The position numbers were made by a program, and so were the translations under genes. Under the pieces are notes generated by a model that was not told the DNA's origin, did no database searches, and was given only the letters and a program-made list of their open reading frames with translations. Shown one piece after another: positions 17,738 through 26,519 of a stretch of DNA of 53,544 nucleotides. The first letter of the stretch is position 1, and each line of letters begins with the position of its first letter. Source of the stretch: Bacteroidetes bacterium ADurb.Bin217 (GTDB taxonomy: Bacteria > Bacteroidota > Bacteroidia > Bacteroidales > UBA1715); NCBI GenBank assembly GCA_002069975.1, contig MWCJ01000014.1, positions 1 through 53,544 on the forward strand, in the 5' to 3' direction.

Positions 17738-17796
17738 TGTATCATAACTTTATATATAGTATTGTAAAGTATTGATTTTTTGACTATTATGATACA
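17738..17796. repeat. Perfect 10-base inverted repeat around an AT-rich spacer
   Basis: TGTATCATAA (17738-17747) is the exact reverse complement of TTATGATACA (17787-17796), with 39 bases between them. The spacer contains two AGTATTG units. It could be a protein-binding site pair or the stem of an RNA. Confidence 0.5.
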
Positions 17797-17842
17797 CTAT
17801 ATAAGTGTGATTTTGATTGATTTAGATGTATATTTACTTGGG

Positions 17843-17928
17843 TTACACCTGTAAATTATAGATATATAGAATTGGTAAGTTGGTAGAAATATCTTACCGC
17901 TAAGATTACAAATAAATTACAAATGTAA
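17843..17928. promoter_or_regulatory. Two further TTACA-NN-TGTAA palindromes near the pth stop
   Basis: TTACACCTGTAA is at 17843-17854 and TTACAAATGTAA at 17917-17928. They have the same half-sites as the palindromes near the XRE gene 0.75-0.9 kb away. The second ends one base before the pth stop codon. A GGTAAG/CTTACC stem (17874-17898) lies between them. Confidence 0.4.
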
Positions 17929-17929
17929 A

Positions 17930-18493
17930 TTATTTTTGATTAGTAACAGTCATTGCTTTATCTATTCCAAGTGAAACAAATTGGAAGATGCCTTCAATAG
18001 ACTTATCAATATAAGTTGATAAATCTTTCTGTTCGTCAGCCCCCCACTCTCCTAGAACGTAGTCTATTTGTCTGCCTTTTGCATAATTGTTACCAATACC
18101 AAAACGTAAACGTGCATAATTAGAATGTCCAAGAGTTTGTTGTATATGCTTAAGACCATTGTGACCGCCATCGCTACCTTTTGCTTTCATCCGAACAGTA
18201 CCAAAAGGTAAAGCAATGTCATCAACTATTATTAACACGTGTTCTATAGGAATTTTTTCTCTTTGCATCCAATATTGCAAAGCTTTACCCGATAGATTCA
18301 TATATGTTGTTGGTTTTGCAAGAATTAAAGTTCTTCCTTTATATTTTAATTCTCCAATATATGCATGACGGTCGAGAGATATGGAAATACTATTGTCTTT
18401 TGTTAATTTGTCTATAATCTTGAACCCTATGTTGTGTCGAGTATTTTCATACTCCTCTCCTATGTTGCCTAAACCAAGTATGAGGTATTTCAT
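17930..18493 (-). CDS. pth: Peptidyl-tRNA hydrolase
   Basis: The 187-residue enzyme frees tRNA from peptidyl-tRNAs that drop off the ribosome. The family signature GLGNIGEEYENTRHNIGF at the N-terminus contains the catalytic His (RHN). KPTTYMNLSGKAL, VDDIALPFGTVRMK and GSDGGHNGLKH are all present. The length is normal for bacterial Pth. It is divergent from nadB across 119 bases. CAAACTTA at 18508-18515 reads TAAGTTTG on the minus strand and could be its -7 box. Confidence 0.95.
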   Translation of the reverse strand: MKYLILGLGNIGEEYENTRHNIGFKIIDKLTKDNSISISLDRHAYIGELKYKGRTLILAKPTTYMNLSGKALQYWMQREKIPIEHVLIIVDDIALPFGTVRMKAKGSDGGHNGLKHIQQTLGHSNYARLRFGIGNNYAKGRQIDYVLGEWGADEQKDLSTYIDKSIEGIFQFVSLGIDKAMTVTNQK

Positions 18494-18522
18494 ATTTTTT
18501 GTTTTTGCAAACTTACAAATTT

Positions 18523-18557
18523 TTGTCTTTTACTCTCTTGTAAAAAATGTATTTTTG
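18523..18557 (+). promoter_or_regulatory. Candidate nadB promoter
   Basis: TATTTTTG at 18550-18557 matches TAnnTTTG. A TTG at 18523-18525 lies 24 bases upstream, somewhat longer than the usual spacing. The nadB start is at 18613. Confidence 0.4.
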
Positions 18558-18612
18558 TACATGTGTTATACATATATAAATATACAGTAACACAAAAATT
18601 AAAGAAACTATT

Positions 18613-20175
18613 ATGAGAATTACAACCGATTATTTAGTTATAGGTTCGGGATTAGCAGGACTGAGTTTTGCATTGCAGGTTGCAAAAACGGGAACTGTTA
18701 CAATAATCACAAAAACAAGATTAGAAGAATCGAATACTTCCTATGCTCAAGGTGGTATAGCTGCAGTATTGTCGCAAGCCGATAGTTTTACTAAACATAT
18801 TGAAGATACTAAGATTGCTGGTGCTGGTTTGTGTGATTCTGAAGTAGTTCAACGTGTTGTAAAATATGCACCACAAGTTATTGCAAATTTATTGCAGTGG
18901 GGAACAAAATTCGACACATCTCGCTCCGGCGATTTTGATTTAGCTCGCGAAGGTGGACATAGTGAACATAGAATATTACATCATAAAGATAACACTGGAT
19001 TTGAGATTCAACGTGCATTATGCGAGCAAGTACGTAAACATACAAATATTACAATTCTCGAAAATCATTTTGCTATAGATATTATAACGCAGCATCATTT
19101 AGGTGAGATTGTAAAACGACATCAACCTAACATTCGTTGTTTTGGAGCATATGCCTTGAATCAAGAAAACAATACAATTCTTACCGTTCTCGCTAAAACT
19201 ACCATGTTGGCAACCGGTGGTGCCGGACAATTATATTCCACCACAACTAACCCAACAGTTGCTACAGGTGATGGTATAGCTATGGTATATAGAGCAAAGG
19301 GAATTTTAGATAATATGGAATTTGTGCAATTTCACCCTACAGCTCTTTACAATCCTAATGAGTCACCGGCATTTCTTATAACCGAAGCAATGCGTGGTGC
19401 AGGTGCAATTTTACGTACCAAAAAAGGTAAAGAATTTATGGCTCTTTATGATAAACGTGGAAATTTAGCACCACGCGATATTGTTGCTAGAGCTATAGAT
19501 AATGAGTTGAAAATCAGTGGAGATGATTTTGTTTATTTAGACTGCAAACATATTGCAAAAGATGTGTTGCTTAGTCATTTTCCGAATATTTATGATAAAT
19601 GTTTAAGTATTGGAATAGATATAAGTAAACAAATGATTCCCGTTACTCCAGCTGCTCATTATTTCTGTGGAGGCGTAAAAGTAGATTTGAAAGGGAAAAC
19701 TTCAATAAATTATTTATATGCTGCCGGAGAAGTTTCATCAACAGGATTACATGGTGCGAACAGACTTGCTTCGAATAGTTTACTTGAAGCTATTGCATAT
19801 GCCGATTTTGCTGCACAAGCTGCTATTGCTGAAAAAGAAGAAAATCCAATAATTGATAGTATTCCTGATTGGAACGATGAAGGCACAACATTACCTGAAG
19901 AAATGGTTCTTATAACACAAAATTTAAAAGAAGTTCAACAGATATTGAGCAACTATGTTGGTATTGTTCGAAGCGAGGTGCGACTTAAGCGGGCCTACAA
20001 TAGATTATGGACTATATATAGTGAAACTGAAGATTTATATAAGCAATCGACACTTTCGCCAAAATTATGTGAATTGCGTAATTTAATTCAAGTTGGCTAC
20101 TTGGTAATTAAAAGTGCAAAAGCCCGTAAAAAAAGTATCGGCTTGCATTATATGGTTTCATATGATGTTAATTAA
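18613..20175 (+). CDS. nadB: L-aspartate oxidase
   Basis: The 520-residue flavoenzyme oxidises L-aspartate to iminoaspartate, the first step of de novo NAD synthesis. It has the FAD-binding Rossmann motif VIGSGLAGLSFALQVA at residues about 9-24, SYAQGGIAAVL, the active-site region REGGHSEHRILHHKD, and QFHPTALYNP. The C-terminal ANRLASNSLLEAIAYADFAA segment and helical domain are complete. The similar succinate dehydrogenase flavoprotein lacks this SYAQGGIAA context and would have SDH partner genes, which are absent. nadA and nadC are not in the window. purA follows after 82 bases. Confidence 0.94.
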   Translation: MRITTDYLVIGSGLAGLSFALQVAKTGTVTIITKTRLEESNTSYAQGGIAAVLSQADSFTKHIEDTKIAGAGLCDSEVVQRVVKYAPQVIANLLQWGTKFDTSRSGDFDLAREGGHSEHRILHHKDNTGFEIQRALCEQVRKHTNITILENHFAIDIITQHHLGEIVKRHQPNIRCFGAYALNQENNTILTVLAKTTMLATGGAGQLYSTTTNPTVATGDGIAMVYRAKGILDNMEFVQFHPTALYNPNESPAFLITEAMRGAGAILRTKKGKEFMALYDKRGNLAPRDIVARAIDNELKISGDDFVYLDCKHIAKDVLLSHFPNIYDKCLSIGIDISKQMIPVTPAAHYFCGGVKVDLKGKTSINYLYAAGEVSSTGLHGANRLASNSLLEAIAYADFAAQAAIAEKEENPIIDSIPDWNDEGTTLPEEMVLITQNLKEVQQILSNYVGIVRSEVRLKRAYNRLWTIYSETEDLYKQSTLSPKLCELRNLIQVGYLVIKSAKARKKSIGLHYMVSYDVN

Positions 20176-20257
20176 TTATGAAAACTATTCATAAATCATG
20201 TGGTTTTTTTTGTACTTTTACTTGGTTTTTTAATAACAAAATAACAAACAATAATAG

Positions 20258-21511
20258 ATGAATGCAGATATTTTACTAGGGCTTCAATGGGGCGATGAGG
20301 GAAAAGGAAAAATTGTAGATGTACTAACACCAAAATACGACATTATAGCACGGTTTCAAGGTGGACCAAATGCCGGTCATACTTTAGTTTTTAATAATGT
20401 AAAGCATGTGTTACACACCATTCCTTCGGGTATTTTTCGTGCCAATGCAATGAATGTTATTGGTAACGGTGTGGTTATAGATCCGTATATTTTTAAAGAA
20501 GAAATTGATAAATTAGTTGCTCATGGTATTGATGTAAAGTCTAAAATTATTATTTCTTCGAAAGCTCATATTATTATGCCTTCTCACAAAGCTTTGGACG
20601 AGGCGTATGAAAATGATAAAGGTGATAAAAAAATTGGTTCAACAAAAAAAGGTATTGGTCCTACTTATACCGATAAAATAGCTCGTACCGGTTTGCGTGT
20701 TGGCGATATTCTTTTAGATTTTAATGCAATTTATAATTCTCGCAAACAACAGCATGCAAAAATACTTGCTAATTATTCATATTCATTTGATATTGTTGCT
20801 TATGAACAAAAATGGTTCGAAGGTATTGCTTTAATTAAATCTATGCAAATAATTGATACAGAATACTATATTAACAAGCAATTGCGGTCAGGAAAATCGG
20901 TATTATGCGAAGGTGCTCAGGGCACGTTGCTCGATATTGAATTTGGCTCCTATCCGTTTGTTACCTCGTCAAATACTATTTCGGCTGGTGCATGTGTTGG
21001 CCTTGGAATATCGCCTAAAGTTGTAGGTAAAGTGTTTGGAATTTTTAAAGCTTACTGTACGAGAGTTGGAAGTGGTCCTTTCCCAACAGAATTGTTTGAT
21101 GAAACCGGAGCGTTAATGCAAAAATATGGTAATGAATTCGGTTCTACTACCGGTCGTCCTCGCCGCTGCGGATGGTTAGATTTAGTTGCTTTAAAATATG
21201 CTATAATGCTAAATGGTGTTACTCAATTATTTATGATGAAAATTGACGTAATGAATACCTTTGATACTATAAAAGTTTGTACCGGCTATTCATACAAAGG
21301 AGAAGTAATTGACTATATGCCAAATGATATTGAAGGAGTAGTGCCTGTATATAAAGAGTTTAAAGGGTGGAATTGTGAATTACCTTCGAATTCTTATGCT
21401 GATTTACCACAGGAAATTAAAACCTATATTGAGTTTATTGAAACTGAGACAGGTGTTCCTGTACAAATAATATCAACAGGTCCGGAACGAGAAAAAACAA
21501 TTATTCGTTAG
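20258..21511 (+). CDS. purA: Adenylosuccinate synthetase
   Basis: The 417-residue enzyme joins IMP and aspartate using GTP, the committed step to AMP. The P-loop-like QWGDEGKGKIVD at residues about 9-20, GGPNAGHTLV, the STKKGIGPTYTDK segment, CEGAQGTLLDIEFGSYPFVTSSN and TTGRPRRCGWLDLVALKYA are all intact. The length is normal. nadB just upstream also uses aspartate, but the pairing looks positional rather than functional. Confidence 0.96.
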   Translation: MNADILLGLQWGDEGKGKIVDVLTPKYDIIARFQGGPNAGHTLVFNNVKHVLHTIPSGIFRANAMNVIGNGVVIDPYIFKEEIDKLVAHGIDVKSKIIISSKAHIIMPSHKALDEAYENDKGDKKIGSTKKGIGPTYTDKIARTGLRVGDILLDFNAIYNSRKQQHAKILANYSYSFDIVAYEQKWFEGIALIKSMQIIDTEYYINKQLRSGKSVLCEGAQGTLLDIEFGSYPFVTSSNTISAGACVGLGISPKVVGKVFGIFKAYCTRVGSGPFPTELFDETGALMQKYGNEFGSTTGRPRRCGWLDLVALKYAIMLNGVTQLFMMKIDVMNTFDTIKVCTGYSYKGEVIDYMPNDIEGVVPVYKEFKGWNCELPSNSYADLPQEIKTYIEFIETETGVPVQIISTGPEREKTIIR

Positions 21512-21556
21512 TATTAGAATTTTAGAGCGTTGTAAATATCGTTTTACATAATATAA

Positions 21557-21587
21557 AAAAAAGAGTCTGAAATTCAGACTCTTTTTT
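21557..21587. terminator. Bidirectional terminator between purA and the ferredoxin gene
   Basis: A perfect stem AAGAGTCTGA / TCAGACTCTT with a three-base loop is flanked by A-runs on the left and T-runs on the right. It can therefore stop both the plus-strand purA transcript and the minus-strand ferredoxin transcript. Confidence 0.85.
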
Positions 21588-21622
21588 ATTATAACCAATG
21601 GTTATTGTTTTTTTTGTGAAGA

Positions 21623-21790
21623 TTAATTAGCAAGAATTGCACCTGTTGGACAAACATCTGCGCATGCACCGCAATCAGTACATTTGTCAGCATCAATTTT
21701 GTAGATATCGCCCTCAGAAATAGCTTCTACCGGACATTCACCTGCACATGCACCGCATGCAATACAATCTTCTGTAATTTTGTGAGCCAT
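21623..21790 (-). CDS. 2[4Fe-4S] ferredoxin
   Basis: A 55-residue protein, shorter than usual gene-calling cut-offs, reads MAHKITEDCIACGACAGE onward. It has two cluster motifs, Cys9-x2-Cys12-x2-Cys15-x3-Cys19-Pro and Cys37-x2-Cys40-x2-Cys43-x3-Cys47-Pro, the classic clostridial-type arrangement. It carries low-potential electrons in the cytoplasm, for example with pyruvate:ferredoxin oxidoreductase or hydrogenase, which suggests anaerobic metabolism. It has its own promoter (21820-21852) and terminator, so it is a single-gene unit. Confidence 0.93.
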   Translation of the reverse strand: MAHKITEDCIACGACAGECPVEAISEGDIYKIDADKCTDCGACADVCPTGAILAN

Positions 21791-21819
21791 AATAATAATA
21801 TTTAGTTAACTATATTGTG

Positions 21820-21852
21820 CAAATATAACATAGATTTATTGAATAAAACAAA
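21820..21852 (-). promoter_or_regulatory. Promoter of the ferredoxin gene
   Basis: On the minus strand TTTG (21849-21852 complement) is followed after 21 bases by TATATTTG (21820-21827 complement). This fits the Bacteroides -33/-7 consensus. The start codon is 30 bases downstream. Confidence 0.6.
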
Positions 21853-21863
21853 CGAAAAACCTC

Positions 21864-22940
21864 CTATTTTTCTTTATATTTTTTAAATCGTAATAGTTTA
21901 ATTAACCATTTAGGTAAAGGTTTCAACGGATTTCTATTTTTTAAATCCAAAGCAAAACCTTTTATCATTGGCAATTTGTGAGCTTCAACAAATTCTATTA
22001 ATGTCCCTCCGTTATCTTCTATATATGAAAACAATCCCGAAGAATCACCCATATCGAAACTACTGCCTTTAAGAGCTTCGAAGCTGTCAATCGTAAATGC
22101 ATATCCTTTATCTTTACATACTTGGCGTAAATTATCCATACCAAACATATCAAAACACAAGTGAATAAATCCTTGATCACCCCAAAATCGTCCTTCGAAC
22201 ATATTACGTGGCGTGCGAGTTGTTACCTCTACCAATTCAATTTCACTTGGACCTAGTAATACACCAAAACCTCCTACTCGTTTCTCGGTATGACGCAATA
22301 CTATACGCTTAAACTCATCATTACCACCAGATACAAAAGAAAAATCATTATGCTTATTTTCATTTGTTTGAAACACTACTTCGTTGTAGCCTAAAATATC
22401 TTGATATACTTTTTTAGCTTCTTCAATATTTGGAACTCCAACTATTGCTCCACAAACCAATTGAGTTGGTTTGTTTTGGTTTGCAAAAACAAAAGAATTT
22501 GAAATTACTTGAAATGAATTTCCAAACGGATCTTTCATCCAAAAATACTCTCTTCCAATACAATCTTGTACTATTTCTGATACAACATCACCTTGTGAGG
22601 TAAATAATGCATGAGCTTTAGACACATTCGAACAACCAATTTTAGCTGCATAAATACCTAAATCACCTAATTGAATTTGAAATGTAGGTGCAAGCGACTG
22701 GCGACCTTTGTATTGCCATATTTCAAAACCTCCGCCACCTTGTAAGCTTATAGCCAATATTGCTCTTCGTCTTTGTGGCGAACCTCCGGTATAAGGCAAC
22801 ATAAAATTAGCCGTTTCATCGTCGTCAAACACTTTAATGTCGGCACCAAAATGTTCTCGGTACCATTTCCATGCAACTTCAATATCGGTTACACCAATAC
22901 CTATTTGCTGAATTCCTCTGATATGATATGTATTTTTCAT
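21864..22940 (-). CDS. VOC-superfamily protein with two glyoxalase-type domains
   Basis: The 358-residue soluble protein contains two beta-alpha-beta-beta-beta repeats of the vicinal oxygen chelate type. The first (about 5-150) starts IRGIQQIGIGVTDIEVAWKWY and includes MKDPFGNSFQVI. The second (about 162-320) starts CGAIVGVPNIEEAKKVYQDILGY and includes FIHLCFDMFGMDNL and TLIEFVEA, with a possible metal His and Glu. Hydroxyphenylpyruvate dioxygenase-like two-domain proteins share this layout, but I cannot assign that reaction. A basic C-terminal tail (LIKLLRFKKYKEK) might contact membrane. It lies 16 bases downstream of the SDR gene, in the same transcript. Confidence 0.75.
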   Translation of the reverse strand: MKNTYHIRGIQQIGIGVTDIEVAWKWYREHFGADIKVFDDDETANFMLPYTGGSPQRRRAILAISLQGGGGFEIWQYKGRQSLAPTFQIQLGDLGIYAAKIGCSNVSKAHALFTSQGDVVSEIVQDCIGREYFWMKDPFGNSFQVISNSFVFANQNKPTQLVCGAIVGVPNIEEAKKVYQDILGYNEVVFQTNENKHNDFSFVSGGNDEFKRIVLRHTEKRVGGFGVLLGPSEIELVEVTTRTPRNMFEGRFWGDQGFIHLCFDMFGMDNLRQVCKDKGYAFTIDSFEALKGSSFDMGDSSGLFSYIEDNGGTLIEFVEAHKLPMIKGFALDLKNRNPLKPLPKWLIKLLRFKKYKEK

Positions 22941-22956
22941 GTAGAATTGTAATTAA

Positions 22957-23760
22957 TTACGTTGATTTAATTTTTGAAGCAAGAATATGAAACAATCTAG
23001 GCATTTTTCTATAAATATGAGCCATGATAACCTCAATACCACCTATTAATATTTCATGTTTTTTTCGAGCGATTCCCTTTAACATTATACGAACACATCT
23101 GTCAACGGGCATTCCATTTTTTTGACCATCGTCCATTTTACCATGTGGACTTCCATCTTTGGTTAATGCAGAAAGTGAAATATTTGTTTGAATTCTTCCT
23201 GGAGCAACAATAGTTACACATATTCCCGAAGATCGTAATTCAATATCAAGCGATTCGTAATAGCCATACATTGCATGTTTTGCAGCACAATACGCAGAAC
23301 GAAGTGGGAACCCAAAACACCCTGAAATACTACTTATAGCAACGATATGACCATACCCACGTTCTACCATATGCGGCAAAATTGTTTTAGTAATTATGAT
23401 AGTACTGAAATAATCAATTTCCATTATCTTTCTATGATTTTCTATTGGGGTTTCTATCACAGACGAACGTTGACTAATACCACCATTATGAATCATAATA
23501 TCTATTCTGCCATACAATGAAATAGCTTGCATTGTTTTTTCTTCTAATTCATGCGTTTGCTCCAAATCTATTGCAAGAATAGAACAAGCAGCATTATTAT
23601 TGATGCATATTTTTTGCACTTCCTGTAATGCAGTTGTATTTCTAGCGGAAAGTATAAGAGAAATGTGAGGTATATACGATAATTGAATTGCAGTTTCTCT
23701 GCCAATTCCACTCGAAGCTCCGGTAATCCAAACAACTTTATGTTGATAATACGAAATCAC
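22957..23760 (-). CDS. Short-chain dehydrogenase/reductase
   Basis: The 267-residue SDR has the NAD(P)-binding motif TGASSGIG at residues about 14-21, HNGG (in place of NNAG), a catalytic Ser in ISSISGC, and the YCAAK form of YxxxK. All catalytic residues are present. It is of the DHRS7B/classical type; the substrate cannot be told. The start codon is GTG at 23760, five bases after the dacB stop, and no ATG lies near. It sits between dacB and the VOC gene in a tight minus-strand run. Confidence 0.88.
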   Translation of the reverse strand: MISYYQHKVVWITGASSGIGRETAIQLSYIPHISLILSARNTTALQEVQKICINNNAACSILAIDLEQTHELEEKTMQAISLYGRIDIMIHNGGISQRSSVIETPIENHRKIMEIDYFSTIIITKTILPHMVERGYGHIVAISSISGCFGFPLRSAYCAAKHAMYGYYESLDIELRSSGICVTIVAPGRIQTNISLSALTKDGSPHGKMDDGQKNGMPVDRCVRIMLKGIARKKHEILIGGIEVIMAHIYRKMPRLFHILASKIKST

Positions 23761-23765
23761 TTGCT

Positions 23766-25214
23766 TTAGTAGCTTGTATAAATAGTATCTAGAATATCAA
23801 TCATAGTTTTTTTCATATCACCATCGGTATCCAAAAATCCTTGAATCATGATACAAAAAGCTACACGATTACCCGATTTAGTGGTCATATACCCGGCCAT
23901 ATTGCGAACACGATTCATTGAACCTGTTTTTGCATTAATTTTACCTATTAAATAACTTGGAAAATCATATGAACGCAACGTACTTGGTTTACCCGATATT
24001 GGTAAACTTCTAAAAAATGTTGAAGAATCGGCACCTTGTGAATATTTTTTAACCAAAAATTCTGTCATATGAGTTGCTGTAGTTGTATTGTATCGCGACA
24101 ACCCGCTACCATCGTATAACATTGCTCCAGGTGATAGTATTCCTAAGTCAGAAAAATGTTTTTGAACAACTTGCGTACCAGCTTCAAATGTTCCTTTTTG
24201 TAGTTTGTTATACCCCATATATTTAAGTAAATGTTCTGCATAACTGTTATTGCTATGATAATTGGTAATACCTACAATTAATTCTAAATTAGGTGATTGT
24301 AGAATAGCTACAGTATCTAATCCATCTTTAAAAAATGGTTCATATTTTACAACATATTCCTGATTGTATTTCACCATATTGGCACGAAATAGAGCTTGCT
24401 TAATCTCTAACCCAAATGCATCGGGAGGCGACGGCATAGCACCGCGAACTATATATGAGTTTCTATTAGACGGAATTAAACCGGTTACAGTTCTTGTCAA
24501 TTCTTCGGGATTACCTTGAATCGCAGGTTCATTAGATTTATCGTTACCAACAATTGCATTGTTTTGAATAGTTGTAGACATTTCGGATGGGAATACTTGG
24601 GTTATTTTAGCCGTATCACCAACATTGCCTGTTTGTAAAGTTATAGAAAAGACATTATCGTAAAAAGAAATTGGATATACACCGGTAGCATAGTCTTTAC
24701 CAAAATCTTCCCAAACCCACGATTGCGGAATAGCTTCTTTGCCATAGAGAGAACAATCCAAAACAATTAATCCGTCAATTGATTGTATACCTTCTCTTTG
24801 CAATGCTTGAACTATAGAATCAACAAAAAATTTAGTCTGTGGAAAAAATTTTGAACCTAATGTAGGATCTCCTCCTCCAATAATTATAAGATTTCCTTTT
24901 AGTACACCTTTTTGTATAGTTCCGGTGTACCCAATAACTGTTTTAAATGTAAAATCTTTTTGTAATTCCTGTATGGCTGCCGAAGTTGTATATAGCTTTA
25001 CTATAGACGCAGGAGTCATTGACTTTTTTTCGTTTACCGCCACTATAAGAGAATCTTTTGAAACATCTTTTACACTTACAGCATAATGCGCATGAGTAAG
25101 ACGCGGATTTGTATTGCAATATGTTTCAACTTTGTGTTGAATTGAAGTTTGACTATACCCCAAGACGGTTAAGGTAGTTAAACTTAATGCATAAATAATA
25201 CGTGTAAATTTCAT
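23766..25214 (-). CDS. dacB: PBP4-type D-alanyl-D-alanine carboxypeptidase/endopeptidase
   Basis: The 482-residue periplasmic penicillin-binding protein trims and cleaves peptidoglycan cross-links. A signal peptide (MKFTRIIYALSLTTLTVLGYS) is followed by the SxxK motif in MTPASIVKLYTT, a long inserted domain, the SxN motif in HSNNSYAEHLLKYMG, the conserved DGSGLSRYN segment, and the KTG motif in INAKTGSMNRVRNMAGY. This order and the large insertion define the S13 family. The frame continues to a TTG at 25226, but ATG at 25214 gives a clean signal peptide. It lies 12 bases from the PagL-like gene upstream; together they form an envelope-modifying unit. Confidence 0.92.
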   Translation of the reverse strand: MKFTRIIYALSLTTLTVLGYSQTSIQHKVETYCNTNPRLTHAHYAVSVKDVSKDSLIVAVNEKKSMTPASIVKLYTTSAAIQELQKDFTFKTVIGYTGTIQKGVLKGNLIIIGGGDPTLGSKFFPQTKFFVDSIVQALQREGIQSIDGLIVLDCSLYGKEAIPQSWVWEDFGKDYATGVYPISFYDNVFSITLQTGNVGDTAKITQVFPSEMSTTIQNNAIVGNDKSNEPAIQGNPEELTRTVTGLIPSNRNSYIVRGAMPSPPDAFGLEIKQALFRANMVKYNQEYVVKYEPFFKDGLDTVAILQSPNLELIVGITNYHSNNSYAEHLLKYMGYNKLQKGTFEAGTQVVQKHFSDLGILSPGAMLYDGSGLSRYNTTTATHMTEFLVKKYSQGADSSTFFRSLPISGKPSTLRSYDFPSYLIGKINAKTGSMNRVRNMAGYMTTKSGNRVAFCIMIQGFLDTDGDMKKTMIDILDTIYTSY

Positions 25215-25226
25215 TATATTAAACAA

Positions 25227-26393
25227 TTAAAATGTATACGAAATAGAATAATCAACATAATCGGCTTGTGCAAAATTTGTTTTTATATACATGCCAATTC
25301 CTAATTTTTTTGCAGCAAACGTACCTTCAAAAGGATAATAGACAACTCCTAAACGAGCTGACAATAAACTTTTTGAAGTATACTCAAAGTCCTTTTCATC
25401 TCCCAAAAAATAAGAACGATAAAACGGATCGAATATCTTAACTCCTACTTCAGTTAAAAATCCAAAATGTGGAAATAAATATTCATGACCAATATGAAAG
25501 GTTGTTTGTGTAGCTAATATAGGTTTAAAATATTTATAATAATTTTCGTATTTTATAAAAGTATAATAACTATCGTAGAATGCAACAGACAATCCAAGTT
25601 GAAAATCGTGTATTTTTCTGATTTGGCGAGTTATATACCCTCCTACTTTATAAATATTGTATGTTGGTCCATCAACAGGATATGTAGAATACGCTAACTC
25701 ATGACGACCAAGACTTATTTGAATTCGTTTTCTCCACGTAGTATCATCATTGGGTTTTACTCGAATGGGTAGATTTGTACCAACCATTGTTCCCGGTTTG
25801 TATATAAGACCTACTCGAAAAGTTACATCGTTTAATCCGATGTTTGGTATAGATGTATGTCCATTCGAAAAATGCATAAGTGCCACACCGGTTTGCACAT
25901 AAGTAGTTGGTGCAAATTTAAACCAAATATTTGGAGAGATTTCTGTGCAATTTGAAAGATGTGAACCAATCAAATGATTATCAGGATTCGTAATTTTATC
26001 ATGTGGATTAGTAAAATAAGCGAATCCTGTTCCAAATCGTATACTTGCACCTAAATTTTTATCTGAATTAAACATATACTGCCACGTAGGATACAGGGCT
26101 ATTACAGACCCTAAAACTTCTTTACTTCCCAATAAACCATACAATACAGTTGCTCCTATTGCCGGTTTTTTATATAATGAGAATATACTTTGATCGTTTA
26201 TTCCCGTTTGATTTAAAACAGATAATTTTAAATAATGAGCATTCCCTTGATTGGGAATATGAATAGGATTTTTTACACTACCGTACAAATAATTACATTG
26301 TATATCGGGGGTAAATCCTGCCGTGCTATTTTCTTGTGAATAAGCAACGTACGAAAACAATACGGTAATGCTGTATAATAATAATTTCCTCAC
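25227..26393 (-). CDS. PagL-like lipid A deacylase / acyloxyacyl hydrolase family barrel
   Basis: The 388-residue exported protein has a signal peptide (MRKLLLYSITVLFSYVAYS) and a beta-strand-rich body ending in an aromatic residue (SISYTF). The segment MHFSNGHTSIPNIGLN carries the His-Ser pair and the following N-x-G turn seen in lipid A 3-O-deacylase PagL-type enzymes. It is roughly twice as long as classical PagL, as is common for Bacteroidota members of this family. The start is GTG at 26393; no ATG is near. It may remove an acyl chain from lipid A in the outer membrane. The catalytic assignment rests on one motif. Confidence 0.75.
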   Translation of the reverse strand: MRKLLLYSITVLFSYVAYSQENSTAGFTPDIQCNYLYGSVKNPIHIPNQGNAHYLKLSVLNQTGINDQSIFSLYKKPAIGATVLYGLLGSKEVLGSVIALYPTWQYMFNSDKNLGASIRFGTGFAYFTNPHDKITNPDNHLIGSHLSNCTEISPNIWFKFAPTTYVQTGVALMHFSNGHTSIPNIGLNDVTFRVGLIYKPGTMVGTNLPIRVKPNDDTTWRKRIQISLGRHELAYSTYPVDGPTYNIYKVGGYITRQIRKIHDFQLGLSVAFYDSYYTFIKYENYYKYFKPILATQTTFHIGHEYLFPHFGFLTEVGVKIFDPFYRSYFLGDEKDFEYTSKSLLSARLGVVYYPFEGTFAAKKLGIGMYIKTNFAQADYVDYSISYTF

Positions 26394-26519
26394 GTTCGTA
26401 TAACTTGATTTTTTTGCTAATATACATATTTTTATTTATTCCCTGTACATGATTTTTTATACTATTTTTCACAAGTTATGAGCTAATTGTTTATTTTTGA
26501 TTTTACTAATTTTCATGGC

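Larger units (their letters stand above)
17031..17929. other. Long gene-free AT-rich spacer with palindromes and repeats
   Basis: About 900 bases between the XRE gene and pth hold no reading frame of 60 codons or more. Short frames such as a 15-codon one starting near 17336 and another near 17417 look like chance. The region contains three operator-like palindromes next to the XRE gene, two more near pth, a TAATAA-TGCT-TTATTA hairpin (17403-17418), a CTATAAG-core repeat copy (17473-17492), a TAACATT/AATGTTA hairpin followed by CTTTTT (17682-17705), and a 10-base inverted repeat pair (17738-17796). In a densely coded window this spacer is exceptional. I found no DnaA-box cluster, tRNA or insertion sequence in it. 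Confidence 0.7.

Noticed and set aside
17031..17929. Origin of replication in the AT-rich spacer
   Set aside because: No cluster of DnaA boxes (TTATCCACA-like) was found, and dnaA, dnaN or rpmH are not adjacent.
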